The translations under genes were made by a program, and so were the position numbers. From the NCBI GenBank assembly GCA_002339135.1, contig DDJR01000044.1, positions 1 to 16,518 of the forward strand: 16,518 nucleotides of DNA, given 5' to 3'. This document shows, piece after piece, positions 6,647 through 13,310 of this stretch; the stretch's first letter is position 1, and every line of letters starts with the position of its first letter. This DNA comes from Flavobacteriales bacterium UBA2619. GTDB taxonomy: Bacteria; Bacteroidota; Bacteroidia; Flavobacteriales_D; Sanyastnellaceae. The notes under the pieces were generated by a model. The model saw nothing but the letters and a program-made list of their open reading frames with translations. It was not told where the DNA came from and did not search any database.

Positions 6647-8092
6647 TTAGCAAGCGTCCCCGAAGGCCGCTAGGACTTCGAGAATATCTCCAACGCCCAC
6701 AATGCCATCTTGGTTGATGTCATATTGGCAGTTGGTTGAACAACCAAATTCACTAAGAATAGCAAGAAGATCGTTCACAGTGATTGCTCCGTCACCGTCC
6801 ACATCTTCAGGGCATCCTACGACGACAGAGGCTTCGACATAGATTGTTTGAAGTGCTGAGGACGTGTTGCCACATGCATCAATTGCTGTAAAAGTTCTGT
6901 GAACTTCATAAGCTTCTGGGCAAGGGCCTCCAACAATTTCTACGTTTGTAGAAATATTCACTTGAGAACAAAGATCAGCGACTAAAGGTGTTCCGAGATC
7001 ACTTAACTCGCTGTCACATGAAGTGGTTATGTCATCAGGGGTTGACGTAAAAAAAGGAGCGGTTGTATCGGTGAATGTGATGGTCTGAGTAAAGTAACTT
7101 GTGTTTCCACATCCGTCAGAAGCACTGTAAGTTCGCGTTACGTTACCTCCGCCGCAACCCACACTAGAGCTGGCATCAGAGTAGGTTAATGTAACGGGTG
7201 AACATGGATCATTTGTGGTAGCGTTGATGGCATTAAATGCCGTGTTATCTCCACACTCGATTGTGATAGCAGAAGGAGTCCCCTCAAAGCTTGGACCGTC
7301 TGTATCGGAAGAAGAACCATCCCAAAGCCATGCTCGGTATGCCAAGTCTGGATAATCGATGTATGGGTTTCTATTGCCTTGTTGAGAAGCAACCTTGGTG
7401 TTGCGAGAAATCTCGGTTGCGTCAGCAGGGTCATCCAGATGCCACTGGAGTAAGGTCTCTGTGTTGCCCATTTCTGAAATGGGCCCGACTTCATTTGGAT
7501 ACATCGTATAGAAGTAGAATACAGCCCTAGCAACATCACCTTTTCTCTCTTCGCGGGGCTCCCAAACTCCTCCAGAAGATTCAGACCAGTCATCGCTGTT
7601 GCTTGGCATGTTGCTCTGAGAGGTGTATGAATTTCCGATTGATCCATACCATTGGGCTTGACTGTCGTTGACTTCGCCATAAGGCTTGTTGCTTCTGGCG
7701 CTGTTTGCTGAACCATGACAAGGCTTGAGGATGTGAACATCTGACTTCATGGGCTCAGAGGACCCGAAAAAACTTTGTGGAATGAGATGCTCTGCGTTGC
7801 AGGGATTGGGATAAGTTATGTACCCACCGGCTTGCGTAAATCCGGTATAAACACATTCGATCTGTCCTCCTGAAATGTCAATGTAACCGTACATCTGACG
7901 TCGACCTTCGTTGTACCCTAGACCATCGTGGTATCCGTTGTACCAGTTAGACTGAAGCCAACTTCGCAGCTCAGTTAGATTGATGTCAGAAGGAGGCGCA
8001 GTTTGAGCAAAAGAGTTGCTGTTAAACGAAACCGTTAACAGTGCTACAAAAAACGCGAGTAAGAAAGTGTTTTTAACCATTTGAATAGACAT
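6647..8092 (-). CDS. Secreted endonuclease I family nuclease with HYR-like and dockerin-like domains
   Basis: 481 residues; the ATG at 8080 (MVKNTFLLAFF) is an equally good start, and residue numbers here use it. A signal peptide ends near SFAQ|TA. Residues about 30-255 are the endonuclease I (EndA/NucM) domain: NAEHLIPQSFFG with catalytic His98, SDVHILKPCHGSANSARSN (113-131) supplying further metal and active-site residues, GDVARAVFYFYTMY (181-194) and NPYIDYPDLAYRAW (238-251). These enzymes are periplasmic or extracellular nucleases cutting DNA, and often RNA, with a metal ion. Two HYR/Ig-like Cys-containing domains follow (about 270-415, ending in SDGCGNTS and IDACGNTS), then two dockerin-like repeats (about 423-477) ending FGDAC. 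The core is intact, so activity is likely. Confidence 0.9.
   Translation of the reverse strand: MSIQMVKNTFLLAFFVALLTVSFNSNSFAQTAPPSDINLTELRSWLQSNWYNGYHDGLGYNEGRRQMYGYIDISGGQIECVYTGFTQAGGYITYPNPCNAEHLIPQSFFGSSEPMKSDVHILKPCHGSANSARSNKPYGEVNDSQAQWYGSIGNSYTSQSNMPSNSDDWSESSGGVWEPREERKGDVARAVFYFYTMYPNEVGPISEMGNTETLLQWHLDDPADATEISRNTKVASQQGNRNPYIDYPDLAYRAWLWDGSSSDTDGPSFEGTPSAITIECGDNTAFNAINATTNDPCSPVTLTYSDASSSVGCGGGNVTRTYSASDGCGNTSYFTQTITFTDTTAPFFTSTPDDITTSCDSELSDLGTPLVADLCSQVNISTNVEIVGGPCPEAYEVHRTFTAIDACGNTSSALQTIYVEASVVVGCPEDVDGDGAITVNDLLAILSEFGCSTNCQYDINQDGIVGVGDILEVLAAFGDAC
6650..6814 (-). other. Paired dockerin-like C-terminal repeats (endonuclease I protein)
   Basis: The loops D-V-D-G-D-G-A-I-T-V-N-D and D-I-N-Q-D-G-I-V-G-V-G-D are each followed by a hydrophobic helix (LLAILSEFGC, ILEVLAAFGDAC). 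The unit opens with CPED and the protein ends on Cys. The same layout is seen in the neighbouring choice-of-anchor B protein. Confidence 0.75.
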
Positions 8093-8182
8093 AACCCATT
8101 AAGATGATGAATGGGGATACAATATCTTAACTAATTCAGGTAGAATTTGGTTGCATGGAAAGAATTTACACACAATAATGCG

Positions 8183-10117
8183 TTAGGAGCAGGTTTGACC
8201 CCATACAATGAGAAGCAAAAGAAGATCTCCTACAGAAATCACCCCGTCTCCGTCGATGTCTTCAGAGCATAAGACGCTTGAAGAATCGGGGAAGATGCAC
8301 GAACCGTCGTCTAGGTTCGTCAAGGCGTTAAAATTAATAGCCTCTGTATATGTGCAGCCGGGCAAGGCGGGAACAACGCAATCAGTTGTTTCGGTTGTTT
8401 GGTCTGCAAAAGGATTAAAATCAGCGAATTCTGGGTCCAAGCATCCAGTACAAGGAGAAGAGTTGTTAAAACACACAACAGCTGGGGCAGAAGGCTCAGA
8501 GATAAAAACAAATCTTTCATCGGTTTCCATCAACCCCGAGTCATCAGAGAATCGGTACTCGAAAGCGCCTTCACCAACCTGCAATGTGAAAGAGTAGACA
8601 CCGAAACTGATATTCTGACCCAGTAAAACAGACGATTCAAAAACAAGATTTGCAGATCCACCATGCAAGAACATGTCTACTTTTAAGGTGAGTTGAAATG
8701 AGCACGATCCATCATCTACGGTTGCTTCAGAATCGAAGTTTGAGGCCTCAGAATTGTTGCATCCAGGAATAAAAATAAAATCAGATCCATCACAGTCTTG
8801 GTCCACACCGTCGTTGGGTATTTCTGGAGCCCCGAGGTAAATAGACGCATCCGTATCGTCACAATCGCCCTCAGAATCAAGCATCCCATCTCCATCTCCA
8901 TCTATTCCGAAATAACAAGACCCATCATCGACCAATACACCGTTGTCATAATTTAGTGCGTTGCTGTCTCGACATCCTTGGATTTCTGACAAAGGAATTT
9001 TCCGAGCACGGTATACCGTAAAGTATGGCGCGAGCTCAATTTCCCAAACAATATCTCCTTGCGGGTTAATTTCAGTAACTAAAGTTCCAGCCCCCTGGCC
9101 AGCGTTTGCATTCCCCCAGCCGATCAGTGTGTTCCCATTTTCTATGCGTTGAACACTCCCTTGCGCGGGGGCATATGTTTCGTCAGGATGTGAGTAATGC
9201 CAAACTCTTGTCGCTGTCATATCAACTGTATCGACCTCATATTCTACGGCCCGGGAGTACCCGGGTTGACTCCCTGAAGAGACACTGTTGTCGAAGAGCA
9301 GAAGGCGTCCTCCCCCCAAATCATTGATGTCGTGCTGATATAAAAAGCTCCCCCAATCTGGATCGTCTATCTGGAAATCGTTTCCATACGCACCCAACTG
9401 CCAATCGACAGTCCAGTCGATGGGGTTGAGTCTAGCGATGGTACTGATGTTGCGGAAGCTCATCAAAAGCCCACCCAGAGAATCGACATCAAAGGCATTC
9501 CAATGCAGGTAATCAACCACTGGAAAACCGACATTTTCACTTGCATTTACAGGGATGTGATCGAGGCCATACCATTCACGTAAAATGTTTTCTTCAACAT
9601 CCATATGCATCAAATGAGGTTGTAATACATCTGCGTCTTCGTAGCCCCCAAAACTACTCAGGTCCATCGTTACATGCTCATTGACAACAAACAAATAAGA
9701 GCCGTCATCAAACCGGTGAACGTCATGATAATCTGTTTCTGGAATGAGACTAAGACCTAGAGTGTCAGTAGGGATCAGGTTGTGGTCTACCGTCACCCAC
9801 TTTCGGATTGAGTAATTGTAAAAAACAAATTCATCATCTCCCCAGGGTTCGAAAACAAAGCCTCTTACCGGAGAGTGAGCGCTAAAAATCTGCTCAGCAT
9901 ATTCATCGTATGCACATAGGTATATCTGATTTGAATTTTGAATTGGGGCCATTACAATAGCGCCCGGAGCTGCATCATCAGATGTTGTGAGTATGGTGTA
10001 AGGAGGGGTTTGGGCGAAGAGAGGTGTGTAGGTGCATGGAAGAGTGAAAAGGCACAATGCAACAATAAGCCATCTGCTTGTTAAGGAACTTGTAGAAAGG
10101 AAATTTGTTGCAGACAT
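8183..10117 (-). CDS. Secreted arylsulfotransferase-like (ASST) protein with Cys-rich tail
   Basis: 644 residues; the first ATG gives a long signal peptide ending near LFAQ|TP (36). Residues about 40-378 resemble the bacterial aryl-sulfate sulfotransferase propeller: DYHDVHRFDDGSYL (129-141), YLHWNAFDVDS (203-213) with His205, FRN with Arg222, TVDWQLG, and QHDIN with His262. By family pattern these His/Arg residues correspond to the sulfate-transfer site, but I have not aligned them. Known members move sulfate from a phenolic ester to another phenol through a sulfo-histidine; here the substrate is unknown and a binding role is possible. The tail holds three Cys modules plus one degenerate copy, a MopE-like Asp-rich segment, a beta domain (about 475-560) and one dockerin-like unit ending WGQTCS. 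It lies upstream of the nuclease gene. Confidence 0.8.
   Translation of the reverse strand: MSATNFLSTSSLTSRWLIVALCLFTLPCTYTPLFAQTPPYTILTTSDDAAPGAIVMAPIQNSNQIYLCAYDEYAEQIFSAHSPVRGFVFEPWGDDEFVFYNYSIRKWVTVDHNLIPTDTLGLSLIPETDYHDVHRFDDGSYLFVVNEHVTMDLSSFGGYEDADVLQPHLMHMDVEENILREWYGLDHIPVNASENVGFPVVDYLHWNAFDVDSLGGLLMSFRNISTIARLNPIDWTVDWQLGAYGNDFQIDDPDWGSFLYQHDINDLGGGRLLLFDNSVSSGSQPGYSRAVEYEVDTVDMTATRVWHYSHPDETYAPAQGSVQRIENGNTLIGWGNANAGQGAGTLVTEINPQGDIVWEIELAPYFTVYRARKIPLSEIQGCRDSNALNYDNGVLVDDGSCYFGIDGDGDGMLDSEGDCDDTDASIYLGAPEIPNDGVDQDCDGSDFIFIPGCNNSEASNFDSEATVDDGSCSFQLTLKVDMFLHGGSANLVFESSVLLGQNISFGVYSFTLQVGEGAFEYRFSDDSGLMETDERFVFISEPSAPAVVCFNNSSPCTGCLDPEFADFNPFADQTTETTDCVVPALPGCTYTEAINFNALTNLDDGSCIFPDSSSVLCSEDIDGDGVISVGDLLLLLIVWGQTCS
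8186..8269 (-). other. Dockerin-like C-terminal unit of the ASST-like protein
   Basis: A single EF-hand-type loop, D-I-D-G-D-G-V-I-S-V-G-D, is followed by a very hydrophobic helix (LLLLLIVWGQTCS). Cys is penultimate, as in the EEP protein. It opens with LCSED, as the other tails open with a Cys. Confidence 0.72.
8297..8977 (-). repeat. Four Cys modules (one degenerate) in the ASST-like protein
   Basis: Regular 63-base copies lie at 8915-8977, 8702-8764 and 8297-8359, each G-C...A-x-N-[YF]...DDGSC. The copy at 8378-8446 is 69 bases and keeps only GC, D-F and the final TDC, so it is a diverged member or a different short Cys loop. Confidence 0.7.
8786..8908 (-). other. MopE-like metal-binding segment in the ASST-like protein
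   Basis: Encodes GIDGDGDGMLDSEGDCDD, then A-P-E-I-P-N-D-G-V-D-Q-D-C-D-G. The E-G-D-C-D-D...P-E-x(3)-D-G-x-D-x-D-C-D-G pattern is that of the putative metal-binding motif found in MopE-type and many secreted proteins; calcium or copper binding is known or proposed for the family. It lies between two Cys modules. Confidence 0.7.
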
Positions 10118-10133
10118 AAATTTATTTTACGGT

Positions 10134-10161
10134 TAAAAGTACGGATTTTTCATCCAACAAA
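10134..10161 (-). promoter_or_regulatory. Putative promoter of the ASST-like gene
   Basis: On the minus strand TTTG (10161-10158) and TACTTTTA (10141-10134) are 16 bases apart, matching the -33 box and seven of eight positions of the -7 consensus TAnnTTTG. The -7 box ends 16 bases before the ATG at 10117. Confidence 0.42.
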
Positions 10162-10268
10162 CATGCTGTTAAAGATCAGCTCATCTAATGTTTGATATTT
10201 GAGAACAGCAAACAATGTGATTCAAAGCAACGGTATCCCTCGATTCAGATTTCTTAAAGTGTGGTAAA

Positions 10269-11228
10269 TTACTCGCTCTCGAACTCATGGATCCAACGGC
10301 CAATCTTTTTTGAAACATCTTCAGCGGAGTATTTTGTCAAGTGGTTGCCATCGGTATAGCTATACTCATTGGGGAGGGTTGAGAAATCAAGGTAGCCTTT
10401 AGACATGGAAATTGATTTGGAAATTTTCTCGTGAAAATCAGGCATGTATTGCTGCTCTATAACAAGCATCTTCTTGTGAACAGGCAACCTTACCAAATAC
10501 ACGTCTCCGTGGATGTTAAGAAAGTCTACAAGCGTGTCCAGATATTGTGTTCGATGTCTTGAACCAGCTCGTTCCATCGATTTCTCTCGATATGTTTCAA
10601 ACCTCTTTTCCTCTTTGTTTTTTACAAAGGAGCTGTCTAAAGAGGTATAAACGTCAAGCCACCCGTCACGGTCTAACACGCTGAAAGAACCAGTCACGGA
10701 TGTGTTTAATTGGCCACTGTAGTATTTAAGTATGGGCTTTTCAATGCGATTTAACAGGATGCGCCCCCAACCGTGTGGGAATTGTTTGTACAAATAGTTA
10801 AAATTAGGCTTAGAAGTAAAATCAGACACGCCGTATAAAACACTAAGACTGTCAGTTGTTTTAGTGGAATCAGCCAACTTTTCACTGATGCTCCAAGGGT
10901 CGACAGTGACAATGAAACACCCATCTTTCGTTTCAGGATCAATTTTTTGTTTGATGGCATTGTAGTAAACTAGACCAAAGGGAGAGCTTTTAAGCGTAAA
11001 CGAGAAGTTGAAGAACTGGAGATCTTGGTTCTCCACAGAAGCAGATAAAACTGAAGGGATGACCCCTTGTTTTGCTCTTGAAGTTCCGAGAATTAACGAG
11101 CTTTGTTTGGGGCTTGAAAACTTTAAATAATAATCATCTGTGGTGCCATCAGCAATGCAAGCCAGCCCGAGATGAAGGAGCACAACAATACTTGAAAAAA
11201 AGATAATATGTTGAATAAATAACTTCAA
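10269..11228 (-). CDS. SGNH-hydrolase-like partner of the MBOAT O-acyltransferase
   Basis: About 319 residues. No ATG exists near the 5' end. A TTG at 11228 lies one base after the MBOAT stop and gives a typical signal anchor (LKLFIQHIIFFSSIVVLLHLGL); upstream TTG/GTG codons to 11291 would overlap the MBOAT gene by up to 62 bases. After the anchor, LILGTSRAKQG places a candidate nucleophile Ser near residue 50, and DGNHLTKYSAE near 293-303 supplies the Asp-x-x-His of the SGNH/GDSL fold. Proteins of this layout (AlgJ/AlgX- or DltD-like) work outside the membrane, receiving acetyl groups passed across by MBOAT proteins and transferring them to a polysaccharide. The target glycan is unknown. Family placement rests on motifs and context, since the middle region is not one I recognise. 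Confidence 0.72.
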   Translation of the reverse strand: MKLFIQHIIFFSSIVVLLHLGLACIADGTTDDYYLKFSSPKQSSLILGTSRAKQGVIPSVLSASVENQDLQFFNFSFTLKSSPFGLVYYNAIKQKIDPETKDGCFIVTVDPWSISEKLADSTKTTDSLSVLYGVSDFTSKPNFNYLYKQFPHGWGRILLNRIEKPILKYYSGQLNTSVTGSFSVLDRDGWLDVYTSLDSSFVKNKEEKRFETYREKSMERAGSRHRTQYLDTLVDFLNIHGDVYLVRLPVHKKMLVIEQQYMPDFHEKISKSISMSKGYLDFSTLPNEYSYTDGNHLTKYSAEDVSKKIGRWIHEFESE

Positions 11229-11229
11229 A

Positions 11230-12678
11230 TCAGAATTGAAAATAAATAAATTCAGATTCTCCAAACTGACCAAATGTAATGATAACACCAATTGTGATTG
11301 TGTAAATAACCCACCTCAATGGTCTGTTGAGATTTTCGATACTCAACCCAAACTTTTTATCACGCTGCACCCATTCTACAGCAACAAATACACAGATAAG
11401 AAGAATTGTATAAAGCATAAATGCTTTAGGTGTGATAAAAGAGGGCATGGTAAAGAAGGAATAAGAAAACATCAGATGTAAATAATGTATCGCCTCCGTT
11501 AGGCTATCTGCGCGGAAAAACACCCATGCTGTTGTGGTCAGAAAAAAGGTAACACCGATGCTCATGAATTCTTTAAAAGTGGGAACCCCCCCCCCTTCGG
11601 CTGCAATATTTAAATGGTTACGGTTGTTTTTTGTAAGCATCAATGGAAGGAAGTACAAGGCATTCAAACCTCCCCAAACCACAAAATTCCAGCTCGCCCC
11701 ATGCCACAATCCACTCACAAGAAAAATCACAAAAACATTGCGGATTTTATTCCAAGCCCCCCCCTTAGATCCACCAAGTGGGATGTATAAATAATCTCTA
11801 AACCAAGTAGACAATGAGATGTGCCATCTTCTCCAAAACTCTCCAATGTTTCTTGAAAAATAGGGGTAAGCAAAATTTTGCTTTAGGTTGATGTTAAACA
11901 ACCGAGAGGTTCCTATCGCGATGTCAGAATATCCGGAAAAGTCTCCATAAATCTGAAAGGCAAACAAGACGGCACCTAAAAAAAGAGTGCTGCCACTCAA
12001 GGAATCGGGGTTGTCAAAAATTTGGTTTACAAAAACAGCACAATTGTCTGCAACAACGACTTTTTTAAACAGACCCCAAAGAATTTGACGCATTCCATCA
12101 GCAGCCTGCTCATAGTTAAATTTCCGTGCTTTTAAAAACTGAGGGAGCAGGTTTTTCGCCCTTTCAATAGGTCCTGCGACAAGTTGAGGAAAGAAGCAAA
12201 CAAATGCAGAGAAAGCCATGAAATCCTCTGTGTGTTTTAACTTTCTTCGGTAGACATCAATCGAATAACTAAGGGTTTGGAATGTATAAAAACTAATCCC
12301 CACAGGAAGGACAATGTTGAGCGATTCTGCTGAGATGTCTACACCGAAGACGGAAAAGGCATCGATAAAACCAAGGATGAAAAAATCGCAATATTTAAAG
12401 ATTCCTAAAAACCCCAGATTAACACCAACACTCGTGTACAGAAGCAGCTTTCGATTCCGTTCATGCGTTGTTTTTGCCAGGGTCTTCCCGATATAAAAAT
12501 CAAGAACCGTGCTAAAGACAATGAGTCCTAAAAACCTCCAGTCCCACCAGCCATAGAACATGTAGCTTGAAGCAACAATCAGTAAATTTTGGTACTTCAA
12601 GCTGTTGCTGAAAACAAACCAATAGAGCACAAAAACAACAGGCAAGAAAATGGCGAAATCGACTGAATTAAAAAGCAT
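11230..12678 (-). CDS. MBOAT family O-acyltransferase (AlgI/DltB-like)
   Basis: 482 residues, the usual size. The N-terminus MLFNSVDFAIFLPVVFVLYW and FYGWWDWRF are characteristic of AlgI-type proteins. Core motifs are present: PIERAKNLLPQF, YGDFSGYSDIAIG, EFWRRWHISLSTWFRDYLYIPLGG and SGLWHGASW with the catalytic His near residue 326. About ten membrane segments are visible. It transfers acetyl groups from the cytoplasm to an extracytoplasmic acceptor, probably via the SGNH protein downstream (one-base gap). The 70-residue gene upstream stops immediately before this ATG, so the three form an operon. Odd: a G10 run encodes the Gly-Gly-Gly near residues 362-364 in a predicted loop, and a G8 run lies near 305-307; a one-base change in either would truncate the protein. 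The frame is intact here. Confidence 0.92.
   Translation of the reverse strand: MLFNSVDFAIFLPVVFVLYWFVFSNSLKYQNLLIVASSYMFYGWWDWRFLGLIVFSTVLDFYIGKTLAKTTHERNRKLLLYTSVGVNLGFLGIFKYCDFFILGFIDAFSVFGVDISAESLNIVLPVGISFYTFQTLSYSIDVYRRKLKHTEDFMAFSAFVCFFPQLVAGPIERAKNLLPQFLKARKFNYEQAADGMRQILWGLFKKVVVADNCAVFVNQIFDNPDSLSGSTLFLGAVLFAFQIYGDFSGYSDIAIGTSRLFNINLKQNFAYPYFSRNIGEFWRRWHISLSTWFRDYLYIPLGGSKGGAWNKIRNVFVIFLVSGLWHGASWNFVVWGGLNALYFLPLMLTKNNRNHLNIAAEGGGVPTFKEFMSIGVTFFLTTTAWVFFRADSLTEAIHYLHLMFSYSFFTMPSFITPKAFMLYTILLICVFVAVEWVQRDKKFGLSIENLNRPLRWVIYTITIGVIITFGQFGESEFIYFQF
11586..11595 (-). repeat. G10 homopolymer inside the MBOAT gene
   Basis: Ten C on the plus strand (G on the coding strand), read as GGG GGG GGG G within GAA-(G)10-TT, coding Glu-Gly-Gly-Gly-Val. 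It is the longest homopolymer I found in the window, although the DNA is AT-leaning. Runs of this length are prone to slipped-strand mispairing. Confidence 0.9.
11757..11764 (-). repeat. G8 homopolymer inside the MBOAT gene
   Basis: Eight C on the plus strand, coding the Lys-Gly-Gly-Ala junction just after the conserved YIPLGGS motif. It is in frame at present. Confidence 0.85.
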
Positions 12679-12891
12679 TCAGCGTTTTTTATAAAACTTT
12701 GTCAGAGCCAAATCAGAAGCGCCTTCACACACTTCATTTTCGCAACAGATGAATTCTTCAGAATAGGTGTTCATAGACTTCACAAGTTTGTCGGACAATT
12801 CAAAGGATTCCAGGGTAAAATTAACCTCAAAACAGTTAACCTGATGGTGGAATAACGCAAACTCGCTAAATAAACGATTGTGAGATTGCAT
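12679..12891 (-). CDS. Small hypothetical protein upstream of the MBOAT gene
   Basis: 70 residues; I do not recognise a family. The ATG at 12891 is the first codon of the open frame, and the TGA stop (12681-12679) is followed without a gap by the MBOAT ATG at 12678, which is strong positional support for a translated, coupled gene. It has no signal peptide or membrane segment. The middle is acidic and hydrophobic (FELSDKLVKSMNTYSEEF), then a Cys pair and third Cys (ICCENEVCEG), ending basic (KFYKKR). A cytoplasmic accessory or regulator of the acetylation pair is possible but is only inference. A chance open frame of this size is also possible. Confidence 0.55.
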   Translation of the reverse strand: MQSHNRLFSEFALFHHQVNCFEVNFTLESFELSDKLVKSMNTYSEEFICCENEVCEGASDLALTKFYKKR

Positions 12892-12990
12892 AGTTTACCC
12901 ATAAATCACAGTTTTCAGGTTGTTAGCTTGCTCAAATAAATCAATAGACAAAGGTCAAAGATGAGTTAACTTGGCTCAAAATAATTTGCA
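12892..12990. promoter_or_regulatory. Divergent intergenic region between the MBOAT operon and the DUF1456 gene
   Basis: 99 bases with start codons facing outward on both sides. On the minus strand TTTG (12959-12956) is followed after 15 bases by TTTATTTG (12940-12933), one base off TAnnTTTG, leaving a leader of about 41 bases. On the plus strand TAATTTG (12982-12988), a one-base-short -7 box, ends two bases before the ATG at 12991. Both calls are weak. Confidence 0.3.
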
Positions 12991-13239
12991 ATGGGTCTAA
13001 CAAACAATGATATTTTAAAGAAACTACGTGTGGCTTTAAAAATGAGGGATAACGATATTCAAGATGTGATGAAGTTGGTCAATTTTGAGATTTCAAAAGG
13101 TGAGCTCAGCGCTTTCTTCCGCAGCGAAGACCACCCCAATTATATGGTGTGTCATGACCAGTTTCTGCGGAACTTCTTAAATGGTTTAATTATTTATAAA
13201 CGGGGCCCCCGAAAAGACAAGGGAGCGAGTAAAACATAA
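12991..13239 (+). CDS. DUF1456 (YehS-like) protein, single repeat
   Basis: 82 residues. The pattern NNDILKKLRVALKMRDNDI, then LVNFEISKGELSAFFRSED and FLRNFLNGLIIYKRG, matches one DUF1456 unit, as in E. coli YehS, including the closing FLNGLI-x-x-KRG. YehS and most relatives are about 150 residues with two tandem units; this has one, so it is either a natural single-unit form, perhaps acting as a dimer, or a shortened copy. The function of the family is unknown. The C-terminus is basic (KRGPRKDKGASK). It is transcribed alone and converges on the photolyase gene. Confidence 0.8.
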   Translation: MGLTNNDILKKLRVALKMRDNDIQDVMKLVNFEISKGELSAFFRSEDHPNYMVCHDQFLRNFLNGLIIYKRGPRKDKGASKT

Positions 13240-13250
13240 ATACGCACCGT

Positions 13251-13301
13251 GTTCAAAGATGAAACAGAGGATGTATTTCATTTGTTTATTCGAACTTTTT
13301 T
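13251..13301 (+). terminator. Possible terminator after the DUF1456 gene
   Basis: AAGATGAAA (13257-13265) can pair with TTTCATTT (13276-13283), including one G-U, and outer GTTC (13251-13254) with GAAC (13292-13295), directly followed by six T. The stem has internal mismatches, so this is tentative. It lies in the gap between two converging genes. Confidence 0.3.
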
Positions 13302-13310
13302 CAGCCAACA

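Noticed and set aside
7186..7740. 184-residue open frame inside the endonuclease I gene, other frame
   Set aside because: Shadow of the real gene; composition is not protein-like and no motif is present.
4641..8269. Dockerin-like tails as evidence of a cellulosome
   Set aside because: No cohesin or cellulase is present and the tails also occur in non-cellulolytic marine Bacteroidota; similarity is limited to the EF-hand loop and helix.
10118..10268. 150-base gap between the SGNH and ASST genes as a possible small RNA gene
   Set aside because: Apart from the candidate promoter at 10134-10161 I see no hairpin or open frame worth naming.
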